DNA from: Methanosarcina barkeri MS
GTDB taxonomy: Archaea > Halobacteriota > Methanosarcinia > Methanosarcinales > Methanosarcinaceae
Direction: 5' to 3'
NCBI RefSeq assembly: GCF_000970025.1
Contig: NZ_CP009528.1
Location: forward strand, 4,203,168-4,267,167
DNA: 64,000 nucleotides
Shown here: positions 9,090-16,382 of the stretch, piece by piece
Layout of the letters: every line of letters begins with the position of its first letter
Position numbering within the stretch: position 1 is the stretch's first letter
The notes under the pieces: model-generated
Seen by the model: only the letters and a program-made list of their open reading frames with translations
Database searches by the model: none
What the model was told of the DNA's origin: nothing
Translations under genes and position numbers: made by a program

Positions 9090-9269
9090 ATGATGCAATC
9101 ATTTATAGTAGAACACTATCTCAATAAGGATGTGGATGTTTATTGCGGTGGACCTGATGTTTTCAAGGGAAATGTAGAAGCCTGTGCCGATAATGTTCTG
9201 ACGCTCAATAGCGAAGGAAAACTCACCCATATAGCTATTGATAAAATAATAGCCCTCTGGGGCCAATAA
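9090..9269 (+). CDS. Small conserved-looking protein, Sm-like pattern (copy 1)
   Basis: 59 residues: MMQSFIVEHYLNKDVDVYCG, then GPDVFKGNVEACADNVLTL and HIAIDKIIALWGQ. A GCAGGAGA ribosome binding site sits 9-10 bases upstream. A near copy follows at 9473. The order of a glycine turn, an F-x-G-x-V strand, a D-N-x-L-T-L strand and a final HIAIDKIIA strand resembles the Sm/LSm or another small beta-barrel fold, so RNA or nucleotide binding is possible, but this is fold-pattern inference only. I do not recognise the family. Conservation between the two copies supports it being a real gene. Confidence 0.65.
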   Translation: MMQSFIVEHYLNKDVDVYCGGPDVFKGNVEACADNVLTLNSEGKLTHIAIDKIIALWGQ

Positions 9270-9472
9270 GTTCAAAGTTCCAAATTCCGATATTTCTGTA
9301 CTATAGAGGACAATTATATAGAACAAATGAATTAAGGAAAGATTTTAAGAATTTTCTTCTAAATCTGACTAAAACTGGAAAGCTGAACTAGTGCCCTGGT
9401 TTTTGGGAATAAAGGTCACTCAAATTGGCGGCCTGGATTTTGATATATGAGAAAATGTTGAGGTGCAAAGAA

Positions 9473-9649
9473 GTGCAATCTTTTATAGTAGAACATCTTC
9501 TAGGCGAAGTCGTAGATATTTACTGCGGGGGTCCTGATGTATTTAACGGTAAAGTGGAAGCCTGCGCAGACAACGTGCTCACTCTCGAGCATAACGAAAA
9601 GTACACGCACATAGCAATTGACAAGATAATAGCCATTTGGCGTACTTAA
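9473..9649 (+). CDS. Small conserved-looking protein, Sm-like pattern (copy 2)
   Basis: 58 residues from GTG 9473, which has TGAGGTG (9459-9465) at good spacing and aligns exactly with the start of copy 1; the frame also opens further up at 9425. The sequence is about two-thirds identical to copy 1 (QSFIVEH, DVYCGGPDVF/DIYCGGPDVF, VEACADNVLTL, HIAIDKIIA). Differences concentrate in the loop after LTL and at the C-terminus (WRT against WGQ). This is a recent tandem duplication with both copies intact, which argues for selection or dosage. Function unknown. Confidence 0.65.
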   Translation: MQSFIVEHLLGEVVDIYCGGPDVFNGKVEACADNVLTLEHNEKYTHIAIDKIIAIWRT

Positions 9650-9717
9650 CTAACGTAAACCTCGTTGAATAAAAAGGGTTCTGGACGCATCAAATCTGGA
9701 TATACTGAGCCCTGGAG

Positions 9718-9779
9718 TAATGAGTCCTGAGATATTGAACTCTGGATGTAATGAGTCCTGAGATATTGAACTCTGGGAA
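9718..9779. repeat. 31-bp direct repeat, two copies
   Basis: TAATGAGTCCTGAGATATTG continues identically into a second copy 31 bp further on (starts 9718 and 9749). It lies between the second small protein gene and the 3' end of the agmatinase gene. No coding sense. Confidence 0.75.
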
Positions 9780-9844
9780 AGTTCCGAAGTTTTTAATGCT
9801 TCGCCTTTTCCAGCAGTTTAGCTAAAACTTTCTGTTTTCTTAGC

Positions 9845-10720
9845 TTATGCTTTCCTGCAACTTTTTGCATGGGAAGCAATAAATTCTCTCATCAATTTTG
9901 CCCCAAGCATGGCGGTTTGCCCGGAATCGTATTCAGGAGCGATTTCTACAACATCAAAAGCCATTGAGAAAGGAGCAAGTGTCCTTATTGCAGTCCTTAC
10001 ATCTCGCGCACTCAGGCCAAAGGGTTCAGGCGTGCCGAGACCAGGAGCATAAGCCGGGTCTATTGCATCCATATCAAGGGAAAGATAGATCTGACTGCAG
10101 TCAAGCCACTCGAGGGCTTCTTTAAGAATCTCTACCATGCCTGTGGATTCCACATCATCAGCTGTGTAATACTTCAGGTTATTTTCCCTGGCAAAAACCC
10201 ATTCTTCTTCCGGACCACTTCTTATACCTATGGAAACAAGATTCTTAGTGACCTCACTGAGGATATTTCGGGACACACAGGCGTGGTTATGCTTAAAGCC
10301 CCTGTACTCTTCCCTGAGGTCAAAATGGGCATCCAGGACAAGGACCCCGAAATCTTCTCCTGCAAGTTCGGCGCAGGCTTTCACCATAGCGAAAGTCAGC
10401 GAATGCTCCCCTCCAAGCATAATGGGAAGCTTTCCATCATTCAGGAGGTCTTTTGTAGCTTCGTAAAGGCTCTGCAGAGTCTCGTCAACCAAAGCGGAAG
10501 TTTCCAGATTCCCGGCATCATAGATCGGAAGATCGACAAGGTCTATGTCGAAAGTCGGGTTGTAACTCTCAAAATTCGCAGAAGCCTGCCGCATAGCGTC
10601 AGGAGCCCAGCGGCTGCCTGCCCTGTAAGAAGAGGTATTATCAAAAGGCACGCCGAAGATAACATAACGTGCAGATTCATAGTCTGCAAGAGCGTCTATA
10701 AAGGAATTGGGTAAAAACAT
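9845..10720 (-). CDS. speB: Agmatinase (ureohydrolase family)
   Basis: 291 residues. The arginase/agmatinase metal site is visible: GGEHSLTFAM, VLDAHFDLREEY and the signature SLDMDAIDPAYAPGLGTPEP, which together supply the His and Asp ligands for two Mn2+ ions. The enzyme hydrolyses agmatine to putrescine and urea, the archaeal route from arginine to polyamines. It lies downstream of the aIF5A gene on the same strand, separated by 82 bp containing a hairpin. Polyamine supply is needed for the (deoxy)hypusine modification of aIF5A, so the pairing makes metabolic sense. An agmatinase-like protein has been linked to aIF5A modification in Haloferax. Confidence 0.9.
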   Translation of the reverse strand: MFLPNSFIDALADYESARYVIFGVPFDNTSSYRAGSRWAPDAMRQASANFESYNPTFDIDLVDLPIYDAGNLETSALVDETLQSLYEATKDLLNDGKLPIMLGGEHSLTFAMVKACAELAGEDFGVLVLDAHFDLREEYRGFKHNHACVSRNILSEVTKNLVSIGIRSGPEEEWVFARENNLKYYTADDVESTGMVEILKEALEWLDCSQIYLSLDMDAIDPAYAPGLGTPEPFGLSARDVRTAIRTLAPFSMAFDVVEIAPEYDSGQTAMLGAKLMREFIASHAKSCRKA

Positions 10721-10761
10721 AATTTAGCCTGATATGAAATTATTTGCTTAAAAAAAGAACG

Positions 10762-10782
10762 ACTCAGGTTCTTAACCTGAGT
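10762..10782 (-). terminator. Hairpin plus T-run after aIF5A
   Basis: A 9-bp perfect stem (ACTCAGGTT/AACCTGAGT) with a 3-base loop. On the minus strand it is followed by CGTTCTTTTTTT. It sits between the end of the aIF5A gene and the start of the agmatinase gene, so it may terminate or attenuate transcription between them. Confidence 0.65.
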
Positions 10783-10802
10783 TTCACTTTAGTGTAGGAA
10801 GT

Positions 10803-11189
10803 TTATGTCCGTATATCGAGCTTGACCTTACTAAGAGCTGTAATGTAAGAAATCTCTTCGCCCTCTTTGACCTTCTCCTTGTATTCATCAGGAACTACGA
10901 TCTCAAAGGTTGAGAAGTCTCCCATGTCCATAAGCTGGGCAATGTCGCCGGTAATCGAGAGTACCTGTGCTGTCTTTCTTTCCACAATCGGGACGTATAC
11001 TTTGGTTGCAACTGAGCCTATGAAGGAGCGCTTCTGGCCGTCAAAAAGTCCGATAGCCTCTACTCTTGCCTTTGCAGCCCCGTGTTTTCCCGGTTTGGAC
11101 TTGGTAATACTTTTTATGACACATGCTTCGTCATCAATGATTACATATTTCCCTTCTTTGAGTTCCTTAACTTCTACCTGCTGTTTCAT
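10803..11189 (-). CDS. eif5a: Translation factor aIF5A
   Basis: 128 residues, full length for the family. The modified loop is clear: SKPGKHGAAKA, with Lys35 as the expected hypusine/deoxyhypusine site. The N-terminal SH3-like barrel holds this loop and the C-terminal OB fold runs from about residue 70. The protein helps ribosomes through difficult sequences and in termination. GGGAG lies about 6-10 bases before the ATG. The closest downstream gene is agmatinase, which makes the polyamine precursor needed for the Lys35 modification. Confidence 0.95.
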   Translation of the reverse strand: MKQQVEVKELKEGKYVIIDDEACVIKSITKSKPGKHGAAKARVEAIGLFDGQKRSFIGSVATKVYVPIVERKTAQVLSITGDIAQLMDMGDFSTFEIVVPDEYKEKVKEGEEISYITALSKVKLDIRT

Positions 11190-11206
11190 AATGATTCTCC
11201 CATACG

Positions 11207-11228
11207 TTTTTATATGTTTATAAATAAG
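11207..11228 (-). promoter_or_regulatory. TATA-like element upstream of aIF5A
   Basis: On the minus strand CTTATTTATAAAC followed by ATATAAAAA lies 20-40 bases before the ATG. This is the right composition for an archaeal TATA box, and would give a very short leader. The exact start site is not determinable by eye. Confidence 0.45.
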
Positions 11229-11734
11229 CTGTAAACGCCATTCCGGATTTGCCAGAAACTTTCCACGGCTCCGGTAAAGTAGTATAAGAAGGCTTTTCTA
11301 ATTTTTAAGCCTGACTCTTATTTTACCAATACATTACTTAAGATCTGCATAGAAAAACTGGAAAATATTCCGAGCTTGGAGTGCCTGCAGAGCTAATCTA
11401 CAGATCGAGAACTAATACGATTAATTTATCCTTGACTATATAACGCTTGTGCGAGATTTTACGTCTTTTGACTGGATTCCTGAGAAAACTGCCTGAAATC
11501 TCCGAAAAAATCCGGAAAAATCCAGATTAAAGGAATACTGGATTAAAGGAAATATTGGATTAAAGGTAATATTAGGTTTCAAAGAGAAAATCCTTTACTC
11601 AATAAGAGTTATTATTCTCTTGAAGCATACAGTGTAGTAAATTTGCCTGGAAATTCCCTTTTTTCTTTTACAGGTGGTTCCGGACTCCGTTCCGCAATTC
11701 TTACGCCATCCACACTGTCTTTCCGACTTTCGTC
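11229..11734. other. Intergenic region with 17-bp repeats
   Basis: No gene seen. Three imperfect copies of GATTAAAGGAAATATTG occur at about 11525-11574, preceded by related TCCGGAAAAA stretches. The region separates the 3' end of the oxidoreductase gene from the aIF5A promoter; both genes are on the minus strand. Confidence 0.6.
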
Positions 11735-13510
11735 TTAAAAGCTGCTCCCAAGTTCCTTTAACTTTTTCGATCCGGGAACTCCTTCTTCATTCCATCCGCG
11801 GTAATGGTAATATTCCTGAAGTGCAGCTTCGAATTCCTGCCTGGGAAGTCCGTACCCTTCGTTTTCACCCTTGTTTTCAAACAGCCTTTCAGGAAGGGTA
11901 TCGTCTTTTCGGGCAAATCCTGCATTAAGGTTATACGTTCTCTCCAGATTATAGATTCTTTCTCCGATTTTCAGGAGCTCCGCAGGTGATATTTCCATAC
12001 CTGCACCCGAAAGCAAAAGAGCAGAACCTAGCTCTTCGTTAAGGGCAAAACCTGAGAAGGGGCAGAATACAAAAGAGTCCAGAACTGCAGTCAGGTTTTC
12101 AAATACCTGGAGGATACCTGCTTTTCCTTTAAGGCTCAGACGATTAAGACTTACAGGTCTTCCAAGTACCTCGGGTCCAACCATGAAAGCAGTCAAATAG
12201 TCTCCCCCATGGGTGGAAGTAGCATAAGCCAGGGCCTGTCCCTTTATCCCTCGCGGATCAAAACCTCCGAGTTCGAGCCCCTTTACATCCATGCTCAGGT
12301 CTTTTCTCCCAAGGCCTGATAAGTATCTCCTGGCTCCATTTCCTAGTTTGCCTCCTTCCCCGATTTCAAAGAGCCTGGATTCCAGTTCATTAGCCTTGAT
12401 TATTCCTTCTTTGAGTTCTGCATATGCCCCGAGCACGGAACCTGCCGAGATAGGATCAAGCCCGTAATCCTTGCATATCCTGTCAGCCTTAAGCACGGAA
12501 GTGATATCAGGGTTTTCAAGGTTAAACCCGAAGGCCCAGAAGGAATCGTAATCAGGCAAAATCTGTCCTTCAGGTAAAATCGGCCCTTCAGGCAAAATCT
12601 GCCCTGCATTTTTAAACATCTGCCCTGCTCCTTTAATTCTTTTTTTACAACCCAGAGGACAGCCAGGACAACTCTCATTTTCAAGCTTGAAAGTGGATTT
12701 GATACACTCTCCTGAAAGTAAATCTGCAAAAAGAGTCTTTTTTCCGGTAAAGTTCCTGCTAGGAATGAGATTCATATAATCCAGCAGTTTTACAAGCACA
12801 GAAGTGCCGTAATTTGCAAGGCCTTTAGAAAGCACGGGACTTGCATCAAAGAGCTTCGATAGTTTTACCTCAAGTTCCCTGAATCTCTCAGGAGCAGAAG
12901 GTGAAAGTTCCTTTTCTCCTTTTACAACCACGGCTTTGAACATTTTTGAGCCGGCAACCGCACCCAGACCTCCTCTCCCGCTATGTATGGAATCAACAAC
13001 AAAAGAGGAAATAAGAACCTGTTTTTCTCCTGCCCTACCAATACAGGCCACACTGCCTTTGTCTTCAAGGGCTTCGGTACATTCTCTGATATTCATTCCC
13101 CAGAGATGTTCTGCGGGCACAATTTCAATATTTCCGGTCTCTATTTTTACATACGAAGGCCTTTTTGCCTTTCCGATAACAATCAGAGCATCGATTTCAG
13201 CTTTCTTCAGTTCACTTCCGAAGCCCCCAGTCATGTTCCAGCTAAATATCGTGCCTGTTAAAGGCGATTTTGATGTGAGGACCGCACCTGAAGCCATCGG
13301 AGCAAGGCCAGAAAGAGGCCCAGAGGTGAATATTAAGGGATTTTCCGGACTAAGAGGGTTAATATTCGCGTCTGCAAGTTCGGAAAGCAGTTTTACCCCC
13401 AACCCTCGGCCACCAAGGTATTTCCGAATTAAGTTCTCATCGGTCCTGACTGTATTTACAGATTCAGAACCAAGGTCTACATATACTGTTTTTCCTTTCA
13501 AGCCCGCCAT
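11735..13510 (-). CDS. aor: Tungsten-type aldehyde ferredoxin oxidoreductase
   Basis: 591 residues, normal size for the AOR family. The N-terminal tungstopterin-binding domain is recognisable (MAGLKGKTVYVDLGSESVNT, KYLGGRGLGVKLL, IFTSGPLSGL), and the Fe4S4 site CPGCPLGCKK lies near residue 280. These enzymes oxidise aldehydes to acids with ferredoxin as acceptor in the cytoplasm. The start ATG has GAGG about 9 bases upstream. Odd point: just after the Fe-S Cys cluster, an 18-bp DNA unit repeated three times (12553-12606) gives a GQILPEG/GPILPEG/GQILPD series that looks like an in-frame expansion. The natural aldehyde cannot be told from sequence. Confidence 0.9.
   Translation of the reverse strand: MAGLKGKTVYVDLGSESVNTVRTDENLIRKYLGGRGLGVKLLSELADANINPLSPENPLIFTSGPLSGLAPMASGAVLTSKSPLTGTIFSWNMTGGFGSELKKAEIDALIVIGKAKRPSYVKIETGNIEIVPAEHLWGMNIRECTEALEDKGSVACIGRAGEKQVLISSFVVDSIHSGRGGLGAVAGSKMFKAVVVKGEKELSPSAPERFRELEVKLSKLFDASPVLSKGLANYGTSVLVKLLDYMNLIPSRNFTGKKTLFADLLSGECIKSTFKLENESCPGCPLGCKKRIKGAGQMFKNAGQILPEGPILPEGQILPDYDSFWAFGFNLENPDITSVLKADRICKDYGLDPISAGSVLGAYAELKEGIIKANELESRLFEIGEGGKLGNGARRYLSGLGRKDLSMDVKGLELGGFDPRGIKGQALAYATSTHGGDYLTAFMVGPEVLGRPVSLNRLSLKGKAGILQVFENLTAVLDSFVFCPFSGFALNEELGSALLLSGAGMEISPAELLKIGERIYNLERTYNLNAGFARKDDTLPERLFENKGENEGYGLPRQEFEAALQEYYHYRGWNEEGVPGSKKLKELGSSF
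12553..12606 (-). repeat. 18-bp in-frame triplication inside the AOR gene
   Basis: Three units related to CAGGCAAAATCTGTCCTT on the plus strand lie head to tail. They encode a Pro-Glu-Gly-Gln-Ile-Leu series in the oxidoreductase, next to the Fe-S ligand region. Confidence 0.8.
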
Positions 13511-13550
13511 ATTAATTCCTCTATTTCTTTTCCCGCTCCATTTTACTTCT

Positions 13551-13683
13551 GTTTTTACTCCTGCTTCTTAATTATGTTTTTACTCCTGCTTCTTAATTAT
13601 GTTTTTACTCCTGCTTCTTAATTATGTTTTTACTTCTGCTTTTTAATTATGTTTTTACTTCTGTTTCTTAATTATGTTCTTAC
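13551..13683. repeat. 25-bp tandem array in the AOR leader
   Basis: Five copies plus a partial one of GTTTTTACTCCTGCTTCTTA (and ATTAT) lie 40-170 bp upstream of the oxidoreductase start. The three copies nearest the gene are identical; the two distal ones have drifted. Read on the mRNA strand, the three identical units contain GCAGGAG, a Shine-Dalgarno-like motif, although no start codon follows. Confidence 0.9.
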
Positions 13684-14075
13684 CTATGGATAGATAACCA
13701 TGGACAAGACCATAATAGTTAACATTAGCGTTTTTATTCAATAATCAAAGGATAAGAACTGTGACCTTAATGGCAACTAATCCCATAAACGCCGTAGATA
13801 TACAAAATAAAATTACCAAATAAATCAAAAAAGAGTATCTTCTTCAAATTGTATGAGTAAAAGTAAATTTCATGTATTTGCTGAAAATTTAAGAATTTAA
13901 CCAAGCGTAAGAAACAACTTCAAACGATGCATTTAACTCAATAACTGTATGATAAAATTGTTGCACATTTTTCGAATTGGAAAATCCTCCATTAAATTTG
14001 AAGAGAATACCGAAAATTTAAAAAACACTATCAATGAAACTATTAAATAAGGAATAGTTCTGCCTCCCAGAGGAA
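13684..14075. other. AT-rich intergenic region holding a dispersed ~70-bp repeat
   Basis: No gene seen. At about 13821-13895 there is a block (GTATCTTCTTCAAAT, then GTAAAAGTAAATTTCATGTA) that recurs almost unchanged at 23920-24000. Promoters for the minus-strand oxidoreductase gene and for the plus-strand sulfur-relay genes must also lie in this stretch. Confidence 0.6.
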
Positions 14076-14280
14076 ATGTCAGGGTAGAACTTATGGGCAT
14101 ATATAAACACCTGCCCCAGACCAACTGTCGAGACTGCGGTGAACAGAGCTGCTACATCTTTGCCATAAGGCTACGGCAGGACAGGTAAGTTTAGATCAGT
14201 GTACGCAACTTAAAGAGTCAGGTTATGAAACCAACCTCGAAAGGCTACAGTTTCTGGCTGGCGTACATTTGAGTCACAAT
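14076..14280 (+). pseudogene. Fe-S cluster domain gene (PF04060-like), frameshifted
   Basis: From ATG 14093 one frame encodes GIYKHLPQTNCRDCGEQSC and continues FAIRLRQDR to a TAA at 14186. The next frame over continues with GQVSLDQCTQLKESGYETNL. Joined, these give the four-Cys pattern C-x2-C-x4-C-x(about 16)-C of the PF04060 Fe4S4 domain found in CO dehydrogenase/acetyl-CoA synthase corrinoid subunits and redox proteins. One base is missing near 14175-14182. A second lost base at ATG 14076 may have removed the original start (ATG-GTC-AGG-GTA expected). It sits just before the DsrE-like gene and was probably part of that unit. Confidence 0.6.
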
Positions 14281-14308
14281 CTGATGTATCAATCAGTTGG
14301 AGGAAGCT

Positions 14309-14689
14309 TTGAAAACACTAACAATAGTACTCACTGATGGTCCTTACATCTCTGAGTACGCTGAGATCGCCTACAAACTCGCCAGGGCTGCACTTAAACA
14401 ATATAAAGTAAACATATTTCTGTACCTGGATGCAGTGCACATCCCAAAAAAGAGCCAGGACCCATCCTTCTTTACCAATGCAGGACAACTGTTTTCCGGA
14501 CTTGCGGAAAAAGGGGTCGTTATTCGAGCCTGTGCGCGATGCGCCAGTGCAAGAGGCTACATTCCAGAAGAGGAGATTATACAGGGAAGTAACTGCAGAG
14601 ATTATCTCCCTGGAATAAGAATTACTAGCCTTTATGAGCTGTCGGAAATGTTAAATAAAAGTGACAGAGTAATTTCACTTTCAAGATAA
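14309..14689 (+). CDS. DsrE-like sulfur carrier protein
   Basis: About 127 residues from TTG 14309; GGAGG at 14299-14303 selects it over TTG 14297. The pattern is DsrE/TusD-like: KTLTIVLTDGPYISEYAEIA, then NIFLYLDAVH, then the loop RACARCASARGY with Cys75 and Cys78, one of which would carry the persulfide. It is the first of three consecutive small genes matching DsrE, DsrF and DsrH (TusD, TusC, TusB), which form heterohexamers passing sulfur between thiol carriers. In a methanogen the acceptor could be tRNA thiolation or Fe-S assembly; this is inference. Confidence 0.75.
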   Translation: MKTLTIVLTDGPYISEYAEIAYKLARAALKQYKVNIFLYLDAVHIPKKSQDPSFFTNAGQLFSGLAEKGVVIRACARCASARGYIPEEEIIQGSNCRDYLPGIRITSLYELSEMLNKSDRVISLSR

Positions 14690-14731
14690 GGTTTTATTGA
14701 TAAAATCCAATTTTTGGGAGGTTCGGATCTT

Positions 14732-15076
14732 ATGAGATCAGTTTTTTATCTGCTGGATACAGCACCATACGGCAGTGAAAAAGCTTTTGGAGCATTGAAT
14801 GCAGCTGCAGTAAGCCTTAGGAAGATGGATGTGACTCTCGGTCTTTATGGCGATGGAGTTTATCTTGCGGTTGCAGGGCAAGACAGCAGAAAGCTTGGAT
14901 TACCAAACCTTGCAGATATTCTTTATGCATACGGGGAGTTGAGAGTGCTTGTGCATGAACCCTCGCTGATGGAAAGGTACCTTTTCGGAGAAACTTTGAT
15001 AGAAACCCTAGAACTGACCGACGAAGAAGATTTTTTTGAAGTAATGAAAAGCTCGGATGGTGTGATCTCGTTTTAA
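14732..15076 (+). CDS. DsrF/TusC-like protein
   Basis: 114 residues from ATG 14732, served by GGGAGG at 14716-14721. It has the DsrF/TusC pattern: SVFYLLDTAPYGSEKAFGAL, then DVTLGLYGDGVYLAVAGQ. There is no cysteine, as expected for the structural subunit. It ends with the family-like SSDGVISF. It is spaced 42 bp from the DsrE-like gene, clearly in the same unit. It most likely serves as scaffold in a DsrEFH-type complex. Confidence 0.75.
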   Translation: MRSVFYLLDTAPYGSEKAFGALNAAAVSLRKMDVTLGLYGDGVYLAVAGQDSRKLGLPNLADILYAYGELRVLVHEPSLMERYLFGETLIETLELTDEEDFFEVMKSSDGVISF

Positions 15077-15119
15077 TAATGGCTGAATACTACTTAATGG
15101 CTGAATACTACTGCTGATC

Positions 15120-15440
15120 ATGGATTTATCGGATGATAATATGAAACAAGAACAATCGGATGTGTTCCTGCTGACAAAGCCTCCCTTCAGCCAGAAATCG
15201 GAGTTATGTCTTAAACTGGCTGCCTGTTCTGAGAAAGCCAGAATCTACCTTGCAGGAGATGGAGTCTATCACCTGCTTACCGGGATAGAAGAACAACAAG
15301 AGTTCAAAATTTACGCATGTAAAGAAGACCTGGAAGCCAGAGCTATGAGGGCAGGAGATAAAGTGACAGTCTTGGATGACTTTTACACCGATTTTATAGA
15401 GGATATAATGGAGCATTGCAGGCATGAATATACATTTTAA
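15120..15440 (+). CDS. DsrH/TusB-like protein
   Basis: 106 residues; ATG 15120 is used, with an in-frame ATG at 15141 as alternative and no strong ribosome binding site for either. It has the DsrH/TusB pattern SDVFLLTKPPF, then KARIYLAGDGVYHLL, then IYACKEDLEARAM (the family's DLEARG region), with a Cys in the strand before it. It completes the E-F-H order. A 17-bp duplication (TAATGGCTGAATACTAC) lies just upstream at about 15077-15113. Confidence 0.7.
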   Translation: MDLSDDNMKQEQSDVFLLTKPPFSQKSELCLKLAACSEKARIYLAGDGVYHLLTGIEEQQEFKIYACKEDLEARAMRAGDKVTVLDDFYTDFIEDIMEHCRHEYTF

Positions 15441-15594
15441 AATTTTAAGTGTTGTAATTTGAGAATTATATTTTTTGATTTGTGGTAAAAAGTGCCAGAT
15501 CTTTTTTGCCATATTTTACTTTGCCAAATTTACTTTCATAATTGCAACCGCTCCTTTAAGTTATTGGAAATAAAGCTGAACCGGATTGATTTTT

Positions 15595-15879
15595 ATGGTT
15601 GAGAGTATCCCGAAAGAGATAATAAAAGAACTGCAATCAGTATGCCAGTTGCATGAGGAAGCTGTCTGCAATCACGATAAATGCAGGGAATTTAGTGAGA
15701 GTTTATCAGGAATATTGGTCCGGCTTGAAGATCTAAAATTCTACCGGATGGCTGACAGACTGATGAGTATTCTCCTGAACTGCAAGCCAAAGGAGGCCTC
15801 TCACTGTGAAAAAGCTAACCTCGTTGGAGAAATGATGAAAGAAATAACAAAAGAAGCTAAGAGAGCGGCAGGAAAATGA
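15595..15879 (+). CDS. Small helical protein of unknown function
   Basis: 94 residues from ATG 15595 (an ATT/ATG pair further up is also in frame). It is charged and helical throughout, with five cysteines (SVCQLHEEAVCNHDKCREF, LLNCKPKEASHCEKAN) and a lysine-rich end. I do not recognise it. It lies between the sulfur-carrier genes and the Cys-rich ArsR regulator on the same strand, so it may belong to that functional group. The spaced Cys and His residues could bind metal, but there is no classical motif. Confidence 0.5.
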   Translation: MVESIPKEIIKELQSVCQLHEEAVCNHDKCREFSESLSGILVRLEDLKFYRMADRLMSILLNCKPKEASHCEKANLVGEMMKEITKEAKRAAGK

Positions 15880-15979
15880 AATCTGAAGCTTTCTTATTTT
15901 ATAGCTTGTTTAAAGGTAACCCGGATCAAGTGTTTGATTTTATTATTCAGCTTTAGAAAAATATATATTCTTATATTCA

Positions 15980-16294
15980 ATGTTTATTGATATGAGTGAT
16001 GAAGAAAACATCCAGCTTTTCAAGGCACTGAGCGAAGATACAAGGTACAGAATTATCAAGGCTCTTCTTGATGCTGAGTGCAAATGCAAAGAGAATAAAT
16101 GCAGTGACTGCAAAGGAGAACTATGCGCCTGCGAGATCCCGGAACTCATTGATAGAACTCAGTCAAATACCTCAATGCACCTTGCAAAATTGCAGGACTG
16201 GGGAATAATTAAAGTGAGAAAAGAAGGGAAGATGAGGCTCTATTCCATAGAAAACGATAAAATCAGGAAACTTCTGAAAGTTCTTGAAAAATAA
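15980..16294 (+). CDS. ArsR-family regulator with a six-cysteine insert
   Basis: 104 residues. The winged helix is clear: LFKALSEDTRYRIIKALLDA, CEIPELIDRTQSNTSMHLAK and a wing at VRKEGKMRLYSI. Between helix 2 and the recognition helices are six Cys in 18 residues (34, 36, 41, 44, 49, 51: CKCKENKCSDCKGELCAC). Ordinary ArsR/SmtB proteins have one Cys-x-Cys here. The cluster should bind a thiophilic metal(loid), zinc or an Fe-S cluster, or sense sulfide or redox state. Its position after DsrE/F/H-like genes suggests control of them. ATG 15992 is an alternative start. Confidence 0.8.
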   Translation: MFIDMSDEENIQLFKALSEDTRYRIIKALLDAECKCKENKCSDCKGELCACEIPELIDRTQSNTSMHLAKLQDWGIIKVRKEGKMRLYSIENDKIRKLLKVLEK

Positions 16295-16382
16295 TTTTGT
16301 GCAAGTATTTCAATTAAAACTCAATAGGCAACATTGGCACCTTCTCACAAGGAAAAAGGGTTTATTTACTCTTTTCAGGCAG

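Noticed and set aside
10283-10714. 143-codon frame antisense to agmatinase
   Set aside because: It lies wholly within a well supported enzyme gene in the opposite strand and has no protein features.
12936-13571. 211-codon frame antisense to the aldehyde oxidoreductase
   Set aside because: Shadow of a GC-richer gene; its codons follow the constraints of the real gene on the other strand.
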